From contig JAIYDG010000532.1 in NCBI GenBank assembly GCA_027487625.1, forward strand, positions 1 to 55,594: a stretch of DNA of 55,594 nucleotides. Direction: 5' to 3'. The stretch's first letter is position 1, and every line of letters starts with the position of its first letter. This DNA comes from Bacteroidota bacterium (lineage in GTDB: Bacteria > Bacteroidota > Bacteroidia > UKL13-3). The position numbers and the translations under genes were made by a program. The notes beneath the pieces are model-generated. The model worked only from the letters and a program-made list of their open reading frames with translations, was not told the origin of the DNA and did no database searches. Positions 1-8,881 of the stretch are shown here, one piece after another.

Positions 1-2104
1 CAGTTTAATTCTTGTGCTATTATTTTTCTATATAAATGTAAACGCTCAACCAGCAGAGCAAAAAGCAGATGAATTGTTGTCGAAACTCAGCATTGAAGAA
101 AAGATATCTTTATTAGGTTATAAAAACAATGGCGTAAAAAGTCAGCAGATACCTGTATACAATTGGTGGAACGAGGCCTTACACGGAGTAGCACGAGCAG
201 GTAAAGCAACTGTTTTCCCACAAGCAATTGGGATGGCTGCTAGTTTTAATCCTGCTTTGGTACAACAAGTTGCCGATGCCATTTCAACAGAAGCGAGAGC
301 TAAATACAATTTAAACAAAGACAAAAATCCGGGTGAGCAATACATGGGTTTGAGCTTTTGGTCGCCTAACATTAATATTTACAGAGACCCAAGATGGGGC
401 CGTGGGCAAGAAACTTATGGTGAAGATCCCTATCTGACATCACAAATAGGTATTGCATTTGTAAGAGGTTTACAGGGTAATTTTACCAACGAATTAAAGA
501 CATCTGCCTGTGCCAAACATTTTGCCGTGCACAGCGGACCTGAAGCTTTACGACATTCATTTGATGCCAAAGTAGATGAAAAAGATTTGAGAGAAACCTA
601 TTTGTATGCCTTCCAGAAACTGGTTGAAAACAATGTAGAAGCTGTAATGTGTGCTTATAACAGAGTTAATGGAGAACCTTGTTGCACTAGCAATAAATTA
701 CTTCAAAACATTTTAAGAAAGGAATATGGTTTTAAAGGACATGTAGTAACAGATTGCTGGGCATTAGAGGATATTCGTTCTGGACATAAAATAGAAACTG
801 ATGGAGCAATTATTGCAGCAGCAGCCATTAAAGCAGGTGTCAATTTAGATTGCAGTACGCATTTACAAAATGAATTAATGAATGCCTATAAACGAAAGCT
901 AGTAACAGAAGAAGATATCAATCGAGCTTTAAAAGGAATCTTAATTACACAAGCCAAATTAGGTTTACTTGATACCAAAGGTTTGTCTCGTTATGATACT
1001 TATGGAGAAGATAGTTTAGCAAATACTTATCATCAAAATTTGGCAAGAGAAATAGCTAGAGAATCTATGGTTCTTTTGAAAAATGAAAATGTTCTTCCAC
1101 TTGATATCAAGCAACTAAAATCGCTGATGATATTGGGACCAAGAGCTTCAAACGATGAAGTATTATTGGGTAATTATCATGGTGTAAGTAGTCATACCGT
1201 TACATTTACAGAAGGAATAACAGCAGCATTACCCGGAAATATCAGGATTGAATATGACCAAGGTTGTGATGACAAAGATACCCTACATTTTGGTGGAATC
1301 TGGGCTGCAGGAAATGCTGAAATGAGTATTGTGGTGATTGGAAATAGTCCGGTTTATGAAGGCGAAGATGGTGATGCCTTTTTATCTAAAAATGGTGGAG
1401 ATGGAAAAGAAATGAAGCTTCCAAGGTCACATGAAATATTGGTTAGAGAATTGAAAAAGAGTCAGCCAACCAAAAAAATAATACTCGTAATAACAGGCGG
1501 AAGTGCTTATGATTTAAGTGAAGTAGAAAGCTATGCAGATGCCATTATTCTTGCTTGGTATCCAGGTGAGCAAGGCGGTAATGCTTTGGCTGATATTGTT
1601 TTTGGGAAATTTTCACCATCAGGAAAGTTACCTATCAGTTATGTGCAAGACATCAATAGTTTACCTGCTTTTGATAATTATTCAATGGCAAACAGAACCT
1701 ACAGGTATCAAACCACAAAAAACAAATACCCATTTGCATACGGACTGAGTTATGGAAAATTTGAATACCAATGGAAATCAAAACCCCAATTTATAAATGA
1801 TAGTATTCAATTCAGTATTGAAATTAAAAACACATCAAGCATTGATGCAGCAGAAGTAGTGCAGGTTTACATTAGTTATCCAAATGGAGAAAGAATGCCA
1901 CTTAAAGAATTAAAAGCATTTCAGAAAAAGAAAATAAACAAAAATGAGAATTTAGAATTCAGTTTTAAAATCTCAAAAAACGAATTAAAAAAATGGGATT
2001 TAAAAACATCAAAATGGAAATTAAACAAAGGAACTTATACCATTATGATTGGAAGCAGTAGTGAAGATGTTCAATTGAAGGAAGAAATATACTTTAAAAA
2101 CTAA
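1..2104 (+). CDS. Glycoside hydrolase family 3 (beta-xylosidase/beta-glucosidase-like), 5' end truncated by window edge
   Basis: Frame is open to the window start (SLILVLLFFYINVNAQ, signal peptide end). Motifs LSFWSPNINIYRDPRWGRGQETYGEDPYL, KHFAVHSGPE, VVTDCWALEDI, and a C-terminal fibronectin III-like region. Confidence 0.93.
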   Translation, partial: SLILVLLFFYINVNAQPAEQKADELLSKLSIEEKISLLGYKNNGVKSQQIPVYNWWNEALHGVARAGKATVFPQAIGMAASFNPALVQQVADAISTEARAKYNLNKDKNPGEQYMGLSFWSPNINIYRDPRWGRGQETYGEDPYLTSQIGIAFVRGLQGNFTNELKTSACAKHFAVHSGPEALRHSFDAKVDEKDLRETYLYAFQKLVENNVEAVMCAYNRVNGEPCCTSNKLLQNILRKEYGFKGHVVTDCWALEDIRSGHKIETDGAIIAAAAIKAGVNLDCSTHLQNELMNAYKRKLVTEEDINRALKGILITQAKLGLLDTKGLSRYDTYGEDSLANTYHQNLAREIARESMVLLKNENVLPLDIKQLKSLMILGPRASNDEVLLGNYHGVSSHTVTFTEGITAALPGNIRIEYDQGCDDKDTLHFGGIWAAGNAEMSIVVIGNSPVYEGEDGDAFLSKNGGDGKEMKLPRSHEILVRELKKSQPTKKIILVITGGSAYDLSEVESYADAIILAWYPGEQGGNALADIVFGKFSPSGKLPISYVQDINSLPAFDNYSMANRTYRYQTTKNKYPFAYGLSYGKFEYQWKSKPQFINDSIQFSIEIKNTSSIDAAEVVQVYISYPNGERMPLKELKAFQKKKINKNENLEFSFKISKNELKKWDLKTSKWKLNKGTYTIMIGSSSEDVQLKEEIYFKN

Positions 2105-2124
2105 GTGTTTAAAATCCTCCAAAT

Positions 2125-4074
2125 TTAATAAACCTCTACTGTCTTTTTCAAACGCCACATTTCGCCGTTTCTGCTTTTTATTTTTTCAATCATTTCCTCC
2201 CTGCTTAGTTCCTGCAGGATGTTGATGGCTTCGAATTCAGGCAGATTGGTTAAAAATGCAAATTCTCTGGTGGTAAGTGTATTAAAAGAATTAAACAAAG
2301 AATGAGGTTGTGTATCTATTGGATTCTTTTGCACCTCAGGAATCAATTTTTCGATGGCACTTTCAAAATTCTGGTATTCCTGAAATCCACTTAAGGTAAT
2401 GTGGTTATCAAATCTGTCTGTAAGAATAAAAGTTGGTAGGACTTGAATTCCGAATGATTTTACCAAGGATAAATCCTCATCAAACATTTGTTCTGCCCTA
2501 CTTTCAATGTCTTTAAACAAACGAATTACATCCAAACCAACTTCAAAAGCAGCTTCTTTGATATGCTCCTTTCTAACTATATTTTTATTTTCAAAAAAGA
2601 GCATTTCATTTAATCTTCTAAGAAAAATAATTGCCTTATCTATATCTTGGATTTGAGCTGCTTTAAAAGCTAAAGATGGCGGATATGAAGAATGTAAAGG
2701 GTCGTTAACCCAGATATCTCCATTAATTGGCGTATTGTATTTTATAGCTGCATTTTCCCAATATTTTTGGGCATCTTCTGGTTGTTTAATTCCACCTCTG
2801 TCGTAAGAATCCCAAGAAGGTAATAAACCACTCATGCAATATTCAACATCAATATGGTCGCCATACTCTAGTTTAAGTTTCCTTAATTGAGGTTGGATAA
2901 TCCAGCATGTAGAACAAACAGGATCTGTGAAATAAAGAATATGAATCTTTTTTGATTTTATTTTAAGGTTTGAATACTCCTCTTTATTTGAAATCAAAGG
3001 CACCTTAACCTTGTCATCATTTTGCAAATGAAAATTCAAAAATTCGGCTTTTAGCTTTCTTCCTAATAATAAATGTTCCTTAACTATTGGAGCTCTTAGT
3101 TCATAAAATTTGTTAAAGGCATCTGAATAATTCTTTTCATTAACCAATAATTGAACCAGTAATTTAGCATCCACAAAAGCATTGGTAGTGCCTGCACTGG
3201 TAAAAGGGAGTGCTAAATGTGCGGCATCACCAATTATAACAATATTATCCTTGTGGAACTGATCAAGCACATCAAAATCTCTTGTATTCCAAACATAACT
3301 ACTCGAAAAATCATTCCTGTTTAATACCGCTTGAACATCTGAAGGGAAATCCTTTAGTAAGTTTAAAGTAAATAATTTTAATTCATCGGGTTTGGAATTA
3401 GACTCAATAGGATTGAGAAGTGAGTTAAACTGAGTAAACCAAACTATTTCATCAGAACTAGTGGGAATATATCCAAAAGACAAGCTGCTTTTGTCATCTA
3501 AGTATTTGGTGAAGATACCCTTCTTGGCAATTACCATTTCTCTGCATTTACAAACACCTACAATTTCTTTAACTTCAATATCTGTAAACTTAGTTTCACC
3601 GAAAAGCAATTCACGTATTTTAGAATTTCCACCATCGGCAGCAATAAATATATCTCCATATTCAATATCACCATTTTCGAAAACAGCTGCTATTGCCTTC
3701 CCATTTTCATATATAAAATGAGAAAAACTTCTTCCAAAACGCATCAAGTCTTCTGGTAAAATATCAAGTAGGAATTGAATTAAATCTGCTCTTTTAATGC
3801 ATTGCCAAGGTCTAAGTTTGATATACATTAAATCCTTATCACTTGGTCTCTTCAGGTGAAATGCATCTACCAATCTGCCAGGTAAACCATTCTCCTCTTT
3901 ATAGCCAAGTAATTCTTCTAAAATATTTAATCCATCTGAATGCATCAAAAATGCATTGCCTTTAGGGGAGATATCGAGGTTTCTTTCACAAATTACCACA
4001 TCAACTAAATACCTTTTTAAAAGTATTCCGGCAGCCAATCCTGCAATTCCACCACCTATTATTACAACTTTCAT
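2125..4074 (-). CDS. FAD-dependent monooxygenase (class A flavoprotein) fused to a C-terminal DsbA/FrnE-like thioredoxin-fold domain
   Basis: N-terminal GGGIAGLAAG, DGGNSKIRELL, GDAAHLALPFTSAGTTNA; C-terminal FTDPVCSTCWIIQPQLRKL with CSTC pair, SGLLPSW, and VLPTFILTD (cis-Pro region). Confidence 0.87.
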   Translation of the reverse strand: MKVVIIGGGIAGLAAGILLKRYLVDVVICERNLDISPKGNAFLMHSDGLNILEELLGYKEENGLPGRLVDAFHLKRPSDKDLMYIKLRPWQCIKRADLIQFLLDILPEDLMRFGRSFSHFIYENGKAIAAVFENGDIEYGDIFIAADGGNSKIRELLFGETKFTDIEVKEIVGVCKCREMVIAKKGIFTKYLDDKSSLSFGYIPTSSDEIVWFTQFNSLLNPIESNSKPDELKLFTLNLLKDFPSDVQAVLNRNDFSSSYVWNTRDFDVLDQFHKDNIVIIGDAAHLALPFTSAGTTNAFVDAKLLVQLLVNEKNYSDAFNKFYELRAPIVKEHLLLGRKLKAEFLNFHLQNDDKVKVPLISNKEEYSNLKIKSKKIHILYFTDPVCSTCWIIQPQLRKLKLEYGDHIDVEYCMSGLLPSWDSYDRGGIKQPEDAQKYWENAAIKYNTPINGDIWVNDPLHSSYPPSLAFKAAQIQDIDKAIIFLRRLNEMLFFENKNIVRKEHIKEAAFEVGLDVIRLFKDIESRAEQMFDEDLSLVKSFGIQVLPTFILTDRFDNHITLSGFQEYQNFESAIEKLIPEVQKNPIDTQPHSLFNSFNTLTTREFAFLTNLPEFEAINILQELSREEMIEKIKSRNGEMWRLKKTVEVY

Positions 4075-5240
4075 AGTTTCATTAAGGCTTTGTTTATTCT
4101 ATTTAATGCTTCATTCAGTATTTCATCTGAAGTAGAAAAACACAAACGAACATATCCTTCTGCACCTTCACCAAACCACTGTTTTAATCCTGGTACTATA
4201 GCAACTTTTGCTTCATCTAGAATATACTGTTGAATTTCAGCACTACTTTTTCCGGTAGCCTGAATATTTGCAAAAGCAACATAACATGCATCAGGAACAT
4301 GACAAGTAATTCCTGGCATGGAATTCAATGATGATACAGTTAAATCTCTCATTTTCTGAAGGTGATTAACAAATCCGCTTAACCAATATTCACACTCGGT
4401 TAAAGCAGTATTTGCTGCAACCTGTGATAAAATATTTACACCATGAACAGTTGATTGATGTAAAGAGTTTTGAAACATTGCATCAAATAATCTACTGTTT
4501 GATGTTAGTAACATACCTATTCTCAGACCTGCCAATCCATAAGATTTACTAAATCCATGTACAATGATTGTGCGGTTTGATATTGATTCATTTAAAGCCG
4601 AAATACAAGTATATGTTGTTGGTTGAAAAACAATATCACTCCAGATTTCATCTGATAAAATTAATAGATTGTGCTTTTCTGCAATTTCACCAATTTTCAA
4701 AAGTTCTTCTTTCGTAAAAACCTTTCCACTTGGATTTAAAGGATTACACAAACAAATCATTTTGCAGGAAGGAGAAATCAAACTTTCAAGAATTTCGAAG
4801 TCAGGTTTCTGTTTTTCAGGATGAATTGGAAAAGGAACAGCAATAGCTCCAATTGTTTCTATGGAATACCTAAAAAGAAAATCAACCGGATCGAAAATGA
4901 TTGCCTCATCACCCTTCTTTAAAAATGATTTACAAGCAACATAAATTCCGAAAGCAGCACTATCAACAGGTAATACATAATCTGGGTTAAATTTTACGCC
5001 CCTTTTTTGAAGATAATAATTGGCTATACTTTCTCTAAGTATGGGTAATCCCTGCGAAGGACCATAACTCAGGTAACGATCTTTTATATATTTTGAAATA
5101 GCTTCTGTAATTTCCGGTGCACATGGAAAATCAGGATCGGCAGCTGTTAAGGGGATAACACCTTCAGCCTGTGTAGCCCACCTAAGATTAAAAGCTCTCT
5201 GCTTTAGAATATTTAAATTTATGTTTTCGGAATTGAACAT
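4071..5240 (-). CDS. Fold-type I PLP-dependent aminotransferase / C-S lyase (PatB/MalY-like)
   Basis: ADPDFPCAPEI, YGPSQGLPILRESIANYY, NPLNPSGKVFTKEEL, SDEIWSDIVF, HGFSKSYGLAGLRIG (PLP lysine). ATGA overlap with the next gene. Start is placed at the internal Met (MFNSEN); ORF extends to 5264. Confidence 0.87.
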   Translation of the reverse strand: MFNSENINLNILKQRAFNLRWATQAEGVIPLTAADPDFPCAPEITEAISKYIKDRYLSYGPSQGLPILRESIANYYLQKRGVKFNPDYVLPVDSAAFGIYVACKSFLKKGDEAIIFDPVDFLFRYSIETIGAIAVPFPIHPEKQKPDFEILESLISPSCKMICLCNPLNPSGKVFTKEELLKIGEIAEKHNLLILSDEIWSDIVFQPTTYTCISALNESISNRTIIVHGFSKSYGLAGLRIGMLLTSNSRLFDAMFQNSLHQSTVHGVNILSQVAANTALTECEYWLSGFVNHLQKMRDLTVSSLNSMPGITCHVPDACYVAFANIQATGKSSAEIQQYILDEAKVAIVPGLKQWFGEGAEGYVRLCFSTSDEILNEALNRINKALMKL

Positions 5241-5393
5241 CAAATAAGAATTAACGATTTGCAAAGAAAACTAAGCTGCTTACATAACATTTATTGTCAT
5301 TTACATGAGCATTCCATATATATAGACACAAAAAACATAGTTTAAATTCATATTAAAAAGAAAACAAAAAATATGACAACTAATAGACATTTC

Positions 5394-5906
5394 CTATTGT
5401 TGCTGAATTGTTTGATATTTTATCTCTTTTAAATGAGAATATATTAAATCAAAATTATCAAAAGGTACTCCTATCCAAATCAAAGCATCATTAACTTCTT
5501 TAAACCTCTCAACCTTCATTTTAAAAAGCTTAGCCATTGGTTTATAAACTTTAATTAAAAACTCTTGATTAGGTGATGCAAAAAGAATGGCAACTATTGC
5601 ATTCCTAGTCAATCGAACCGACTTTTTAAAAAAATCCAAATAATCAGATAACTCCATTCTAAAAGCAATTGCAAGTGAATCTCTAAAATCCATTAAAAGA
5701 TTATAGTCCGGATTGTAAAAAGGTTCTTCCATGAATTTTAGTGTTATGTTCTTTAAATCTTTGATTCGAACTTTATCCTGAAAGTTTGAAAGAATCAGTC
5801 CATTTTCCGCAAGAACTTTATAGGATAAAATGATTTCATTGCGAAAGCGAATGTAGGTCATTAAAAGGTTCCATAATTTAAATAATCCCTTATGTAGTAT
5901 GAACAA
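5394..5906 (-). CDS. Hypothetical protein, possibly STAS/SpoIIAA-like
   Basis: Long ORF; NPDYNLLMDFRDS resembles small Bacteroidota STAS-like proteins. True start may be 5861. Confidence 0.6.
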   Translation of the reverse strand: MFILHKGLFKLWNLLMTYIRFRNEIILSYKVLAENGLILSNFQDKVRIKDLKNITLKFMEEPFYNPDYNLLMDFRDSLAIAFRMELSDYLDFFKKSVRLTRNAIVAILFASPNQEFLIKVYKPMAKLFKMKVERFKEVNDALIWIGVPFDNFDLIYSHLKEIKYQTIQQQ

Positions 5907-6019
5907 TTAGGCAATTAACCTTAAAACTAGTCAGCTTAGATTCAGATTTTTAATAACAAAAACTTAACAGAAAAACCTAGTTAGTATTTTATTAATACTT
6001 AGAAAATAGATTGCAGCCT

Positions 6020-6883
6020 ATGAGCTTGAAAAATAAATTAAAATCAATTCGCTATAACTTTTTGAAAAAATTATCGAACCAAAAATTAAAATCTAATATC
6101 CTAAAATATCTAAGCGAAACACAATTTATAGAATCAGAATTAGAATCTGCCTTAAGCTTTTATAAATCCAATGAAATCCAAACTTTTCCCTATTTGTTTC
6201 CTAATAAATACAGAATTGCTCCATTAGAAATATTGAAGGATGAATTTGCATTTTATAGTTTCATCAAACAGCACAAATTGTATTTTAAAAAAGATTGGTC
6301 GGAGGAAAGTTGCAAAGCTTATTTAAAAACCCTTTTTATTGAACAAGATCCTGATTCACCTCACGCTTATTGTTCGGAAAAATTTAAACCTGAGCCCGAT
6401 GAAATTTTAGTAGATGTTGGAACAGCTGAAGGTTATTTTACACTATTAAAATTAGACGAAGTAAAGGAGGTTTATGCTTTTGAAATGGACAAAAACTGGA
6501 ATGATGTCTTAAAAATCAGTTTCAAAAATCATTCCAATAAAATAAAATTACTTGAAGGGAAACTAGGCAACTCAAACACAAATGGAAATTATAAATTAGA
6601 TGATTTTAAGGAACTATATCAGCAAAAATTATTTATAAAGATAGATGTAGAAGGTTCTGAATATGATGTTTTTGAAGGCATGAAAACTTTGCTTTCACAA
6701 AACAATCAAATTAAAATTGCTGTATGTACCTATCACAAAAAAAATGATGCAATCGAGTTTGAAGCTTATTTTAAGTCACTAGGATTTCAAACCGAATTTT
6801 CAAAAGGCTATATGTTATATCGATTCGCCAAAGATCTAAGTGAGCCTTATTTAAGAAAAGGTGTACTACGGGTTTGGAAGTAA
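6020..6883 (+). CDS. FkbM-family methyltransferase
   Basis: EILVDVGTAEGYFTL, VYAFEMD, KLDDF..LFIKIDVEGSEYDVFEGM. Confidence 0.85.
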   Translation: MSLKNKLKSIRYNFLKKLSNQKLKSNILKYLSETQFIESELESALSFYKSNEIQTFPYLFPNKYRIAPLEILKDEFAFYSFIKQHKLYFKKDWSEESCKAYLKTLFIEQDPDSPHAYCSEKFKPEPDEILVDVGTAEGYFTLLKLDEVKEVYAFEMDKNWNDVLKISFKNHSNKIKLLEGKLGNSNTNGNYKLDDFKELYQQKLFIKIDVEGSEYDVFEGMKTLLSQNNQIKIAVCTYHKKNDAIEFEAYFKSLGFQTEFSKGYMLYRFAKDLSEPYLRKGVLRVWK

Positions 6884-6912
6884 AATGATAAATTTAAATC
6901 AGTCTTACATCC

Positions 6913-8445
6913 TTAGTTTAAAATTATTTTCCTAGTAACTTTATTTTCTCCATCAAGAATTTGCAACCAATAAATTCCTTTAGGTAAGAATTCAACTGAA
7001 ATATTCTCAGCAAAATCAGTAGATAAAACCTCCTCTCCTAAAACATTATACATTTTAACTTTTGTTTGATTTGAAGCCTCATAATCAATAAAGATTTTGC
7101 CGGTGCTTGGATTAGGATAAATCAACAATCTATTTGCCTTTAGATTTTCATTGATAGAAGATCCACCTGTGCCAATTATAGAATACAATTGATTATTTGA
7201 AACAAATAAAATGTAGTTACCACCGGCATACAGTCCCTCTGTTTTAAAATTTGGTATGGTGTCGTTAAGTGAATATGCTATTGAAGTTCCAATTGTGGTT
7301 CCATTTGTTTTCCAGATTTGGTCACCATAAATATTATCATTGGCTACAAAATACATGGTACTACCAATTTTTGAATAATATCTTGGGTCGGAACCATTTG
7401 TATTGTTAGAAATATCTTTAAGTAAAACAGTATTTGCGGCAGAACCATCACTTAAATAAGGCTCCCAATCATTGTTGTCTTTCCCACTTAAAACTAATTG
7501 ATTGTCGAAAACACCAATTGCATTGCCAACATTTGTTAAACCAGTAATTGCTCCATGAGAGCTGCCATTGGTTTTGTTTAATGTCTTATAAATTGTACCT
7601 GTTAGGTAGAAAAATTCATTCTTAAACAAGGTTATTCTGCTGATAGTTCCACCCCTAATTACTTTTGTACCAGCCTTTGAGCCATCTGAGCGCCATAGGT
7701 TTCCACCACTACCAGCATTGTCTAAAAATACCAATAAACTATCTGAACTTACTGCATCAGAAATGCGACTGAAATTATAGTAAAATGCACTGTCTTTTAA
7801 GATTGTTGTTCCAGCTGCGGTGCCGTTTGTACTCCATAAAGCAACATAGGAATTGTTGAGGTTATAAGATGAAAATACAACCCAATTACCAGCTTTATAA
7901 AAAGATTGATTTTTGTCTTTTGCTGATTTAACAAATACATTCGATTTTACTTCTACTGTTCCTAAACTTGTACCATCAGTTTTCCATACTGAACCTGAAT
8001 TAGGATTGCTTGAAATGACTGAAAAATATGCATTCCCGTTAATTGGACTTAAACCAGCCAATTCAATATTATTTCCTGGAAATTGTTTAACAACTAATGT
8101 ACCAGGTTTAGTACCATCAGACTTATACAATGCAACTTGGCCTGATAAAGGTTTAGCAAAAAAATAGAGAGAATTATTCAAATTAACAAGGTTCTTAATG
8201 AACTCAAAAGAGTCTTTTACCAAAACAGTTCCCGCAAGTGTGCCATTGGTTTTCCATAATTGAAAATGGTTATTTTGTTTGAACTTAAAATAACTATCAT
8301 TTTGCACAAGTGCTATATCTTTTAAAGTTGAATCAGCAATACTCGACTTTAAAAATATTGGTTTTTGTGCTAAAGAAAGTTTAGTAATTAGCAACATCAA
8401 AACAACAAAAATAATTTGTTTACAAGTAGTATAAATTGAACTCAT
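6913..8445 (-). CDS. ELWxxDGT-type repeat secreted protein with T9SS C-terminal sorting domain
   Basis: Repeated (L/V)WKTNGT..GT motifs (LWKTNGTLAGTVLVKDS, LYKSDGTKPGTLVVK, LWRSDGSKAGTKVI); C-terminal YPNPSTGKIFIDY...GIYWLQI. Confidence 0.85.
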   Translation of the reverse strand: MSSIYTTCKQIIFVVLMLLITKLSLAQKPIFLKSSIADSTLKDIALVQNDSYFKFKQNNHFQLWKTNGTLAGTVLVKDSFEFIKNLVNLNNSLYFFAKPLSGQVALYKSDGTKPGTLVVKQFPGNNIELAGLSPINGNAYFSVISSNPNSGSVWKTDGTSLGTVEVKSNVFVKSAKDKNQSFYKAGNWVVFSSYNLNNSYVALWSTNGTAAGTTILKDSAFYYNFSRISDAVSSDSLLVFLDNAGSGGNLWRSDGSKAGTKVIRGGTISRITLFKNEFFYLTGTIYKTLNKTNGSSHGAITGLTNVGNAIGVFDNQLVLSGKDNNDWEPYLSDGSAANTVLLKDISNNTNGSDPRYYSKIGSTMYFVANDNIYGDQIWKTNGTTIGTSIAYSLNDTIPNFKTEGLYAGGNYILFVSNNQLYSIIGTGGSSINENLKANRLLIYPNPSTGKIFIDYEASNQTKVKMYNVLGEEVLSTDFAENISVEFLPKGIYWLQILDGENKVTRKIILN

Positions 8446-8612
8446 ATACCAAATATATTCAATTCAAACTAATTGTAAATCAATCAGGTATTGATTATAA
8501 AGAATAAAGAATTAATTAAGACTCAACACAATTCACGAAGAGGAAGTTTAATATCAAAAACCAAAAATTAAAATTAGTTCAATCGTAGTTATATATTCTG
8601 CTTTAAGTATCT

Positions 8613-8652
8613 CAAAAAAAATGAAGACAAAGATTAAACCTTTGCCTTCATT
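8613..8652 (-). terminator. Hairpin terminator downstream of the 64-aa ORF
   Basis: AATGAAG-a-CAAAG...CTTTG-c-CTTCATT followed on the minus strand by a T run (aaaaaaaa on +). Confidence 0.6.
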
Positions 8653-8671
8653 GATAACTAAATAGAAAAAC

Positions 8672-8866
8672 CTATGACTCTAAATCTGACTTCTTAAACA
8701 TCTTTTTCACTCCATAAGCAACTGAAGCAACAGTCAACAAAATGATTCCTCCATCAATGGGAGTATCGGTAACATCATCATCAAATTCTGGTTGAGCAAA
8801 TGCTATATTGTGCAAGAAAAACATTATAAATAGTACGAATACCAGTTGAATTATTTTAATTTTCAT
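8672..8866 (-). CDS. Small protein with signal peptide and PID-CTERM-like tail
   Basis: N-terminal signal ending IAFAQP; TPIDGGIILLTVASVAYGVKKMFKKS = PIDGG motif, TM segment, basic end. Confidence 0.7.
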   Translation of the reverse strand: MKIKIIQLVFVLFIMFFLHNIAFAQPEFDDDVTDTPIDGGIILLTVASVAYGVKKMFKKSDLES

Positions 8867-8881
8867 ATATCTTATTTTAAA

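Noticed and set aside
142-372. Antisense ORF inside the GH3 gene
   Set aside because: Fully overlaps a strongly supported GH3 domain; no recognisable protein.
3461-3721. ORF opposite the monooxygenase gene
   Set aside because: Antisense shadow of a conserved coding region.
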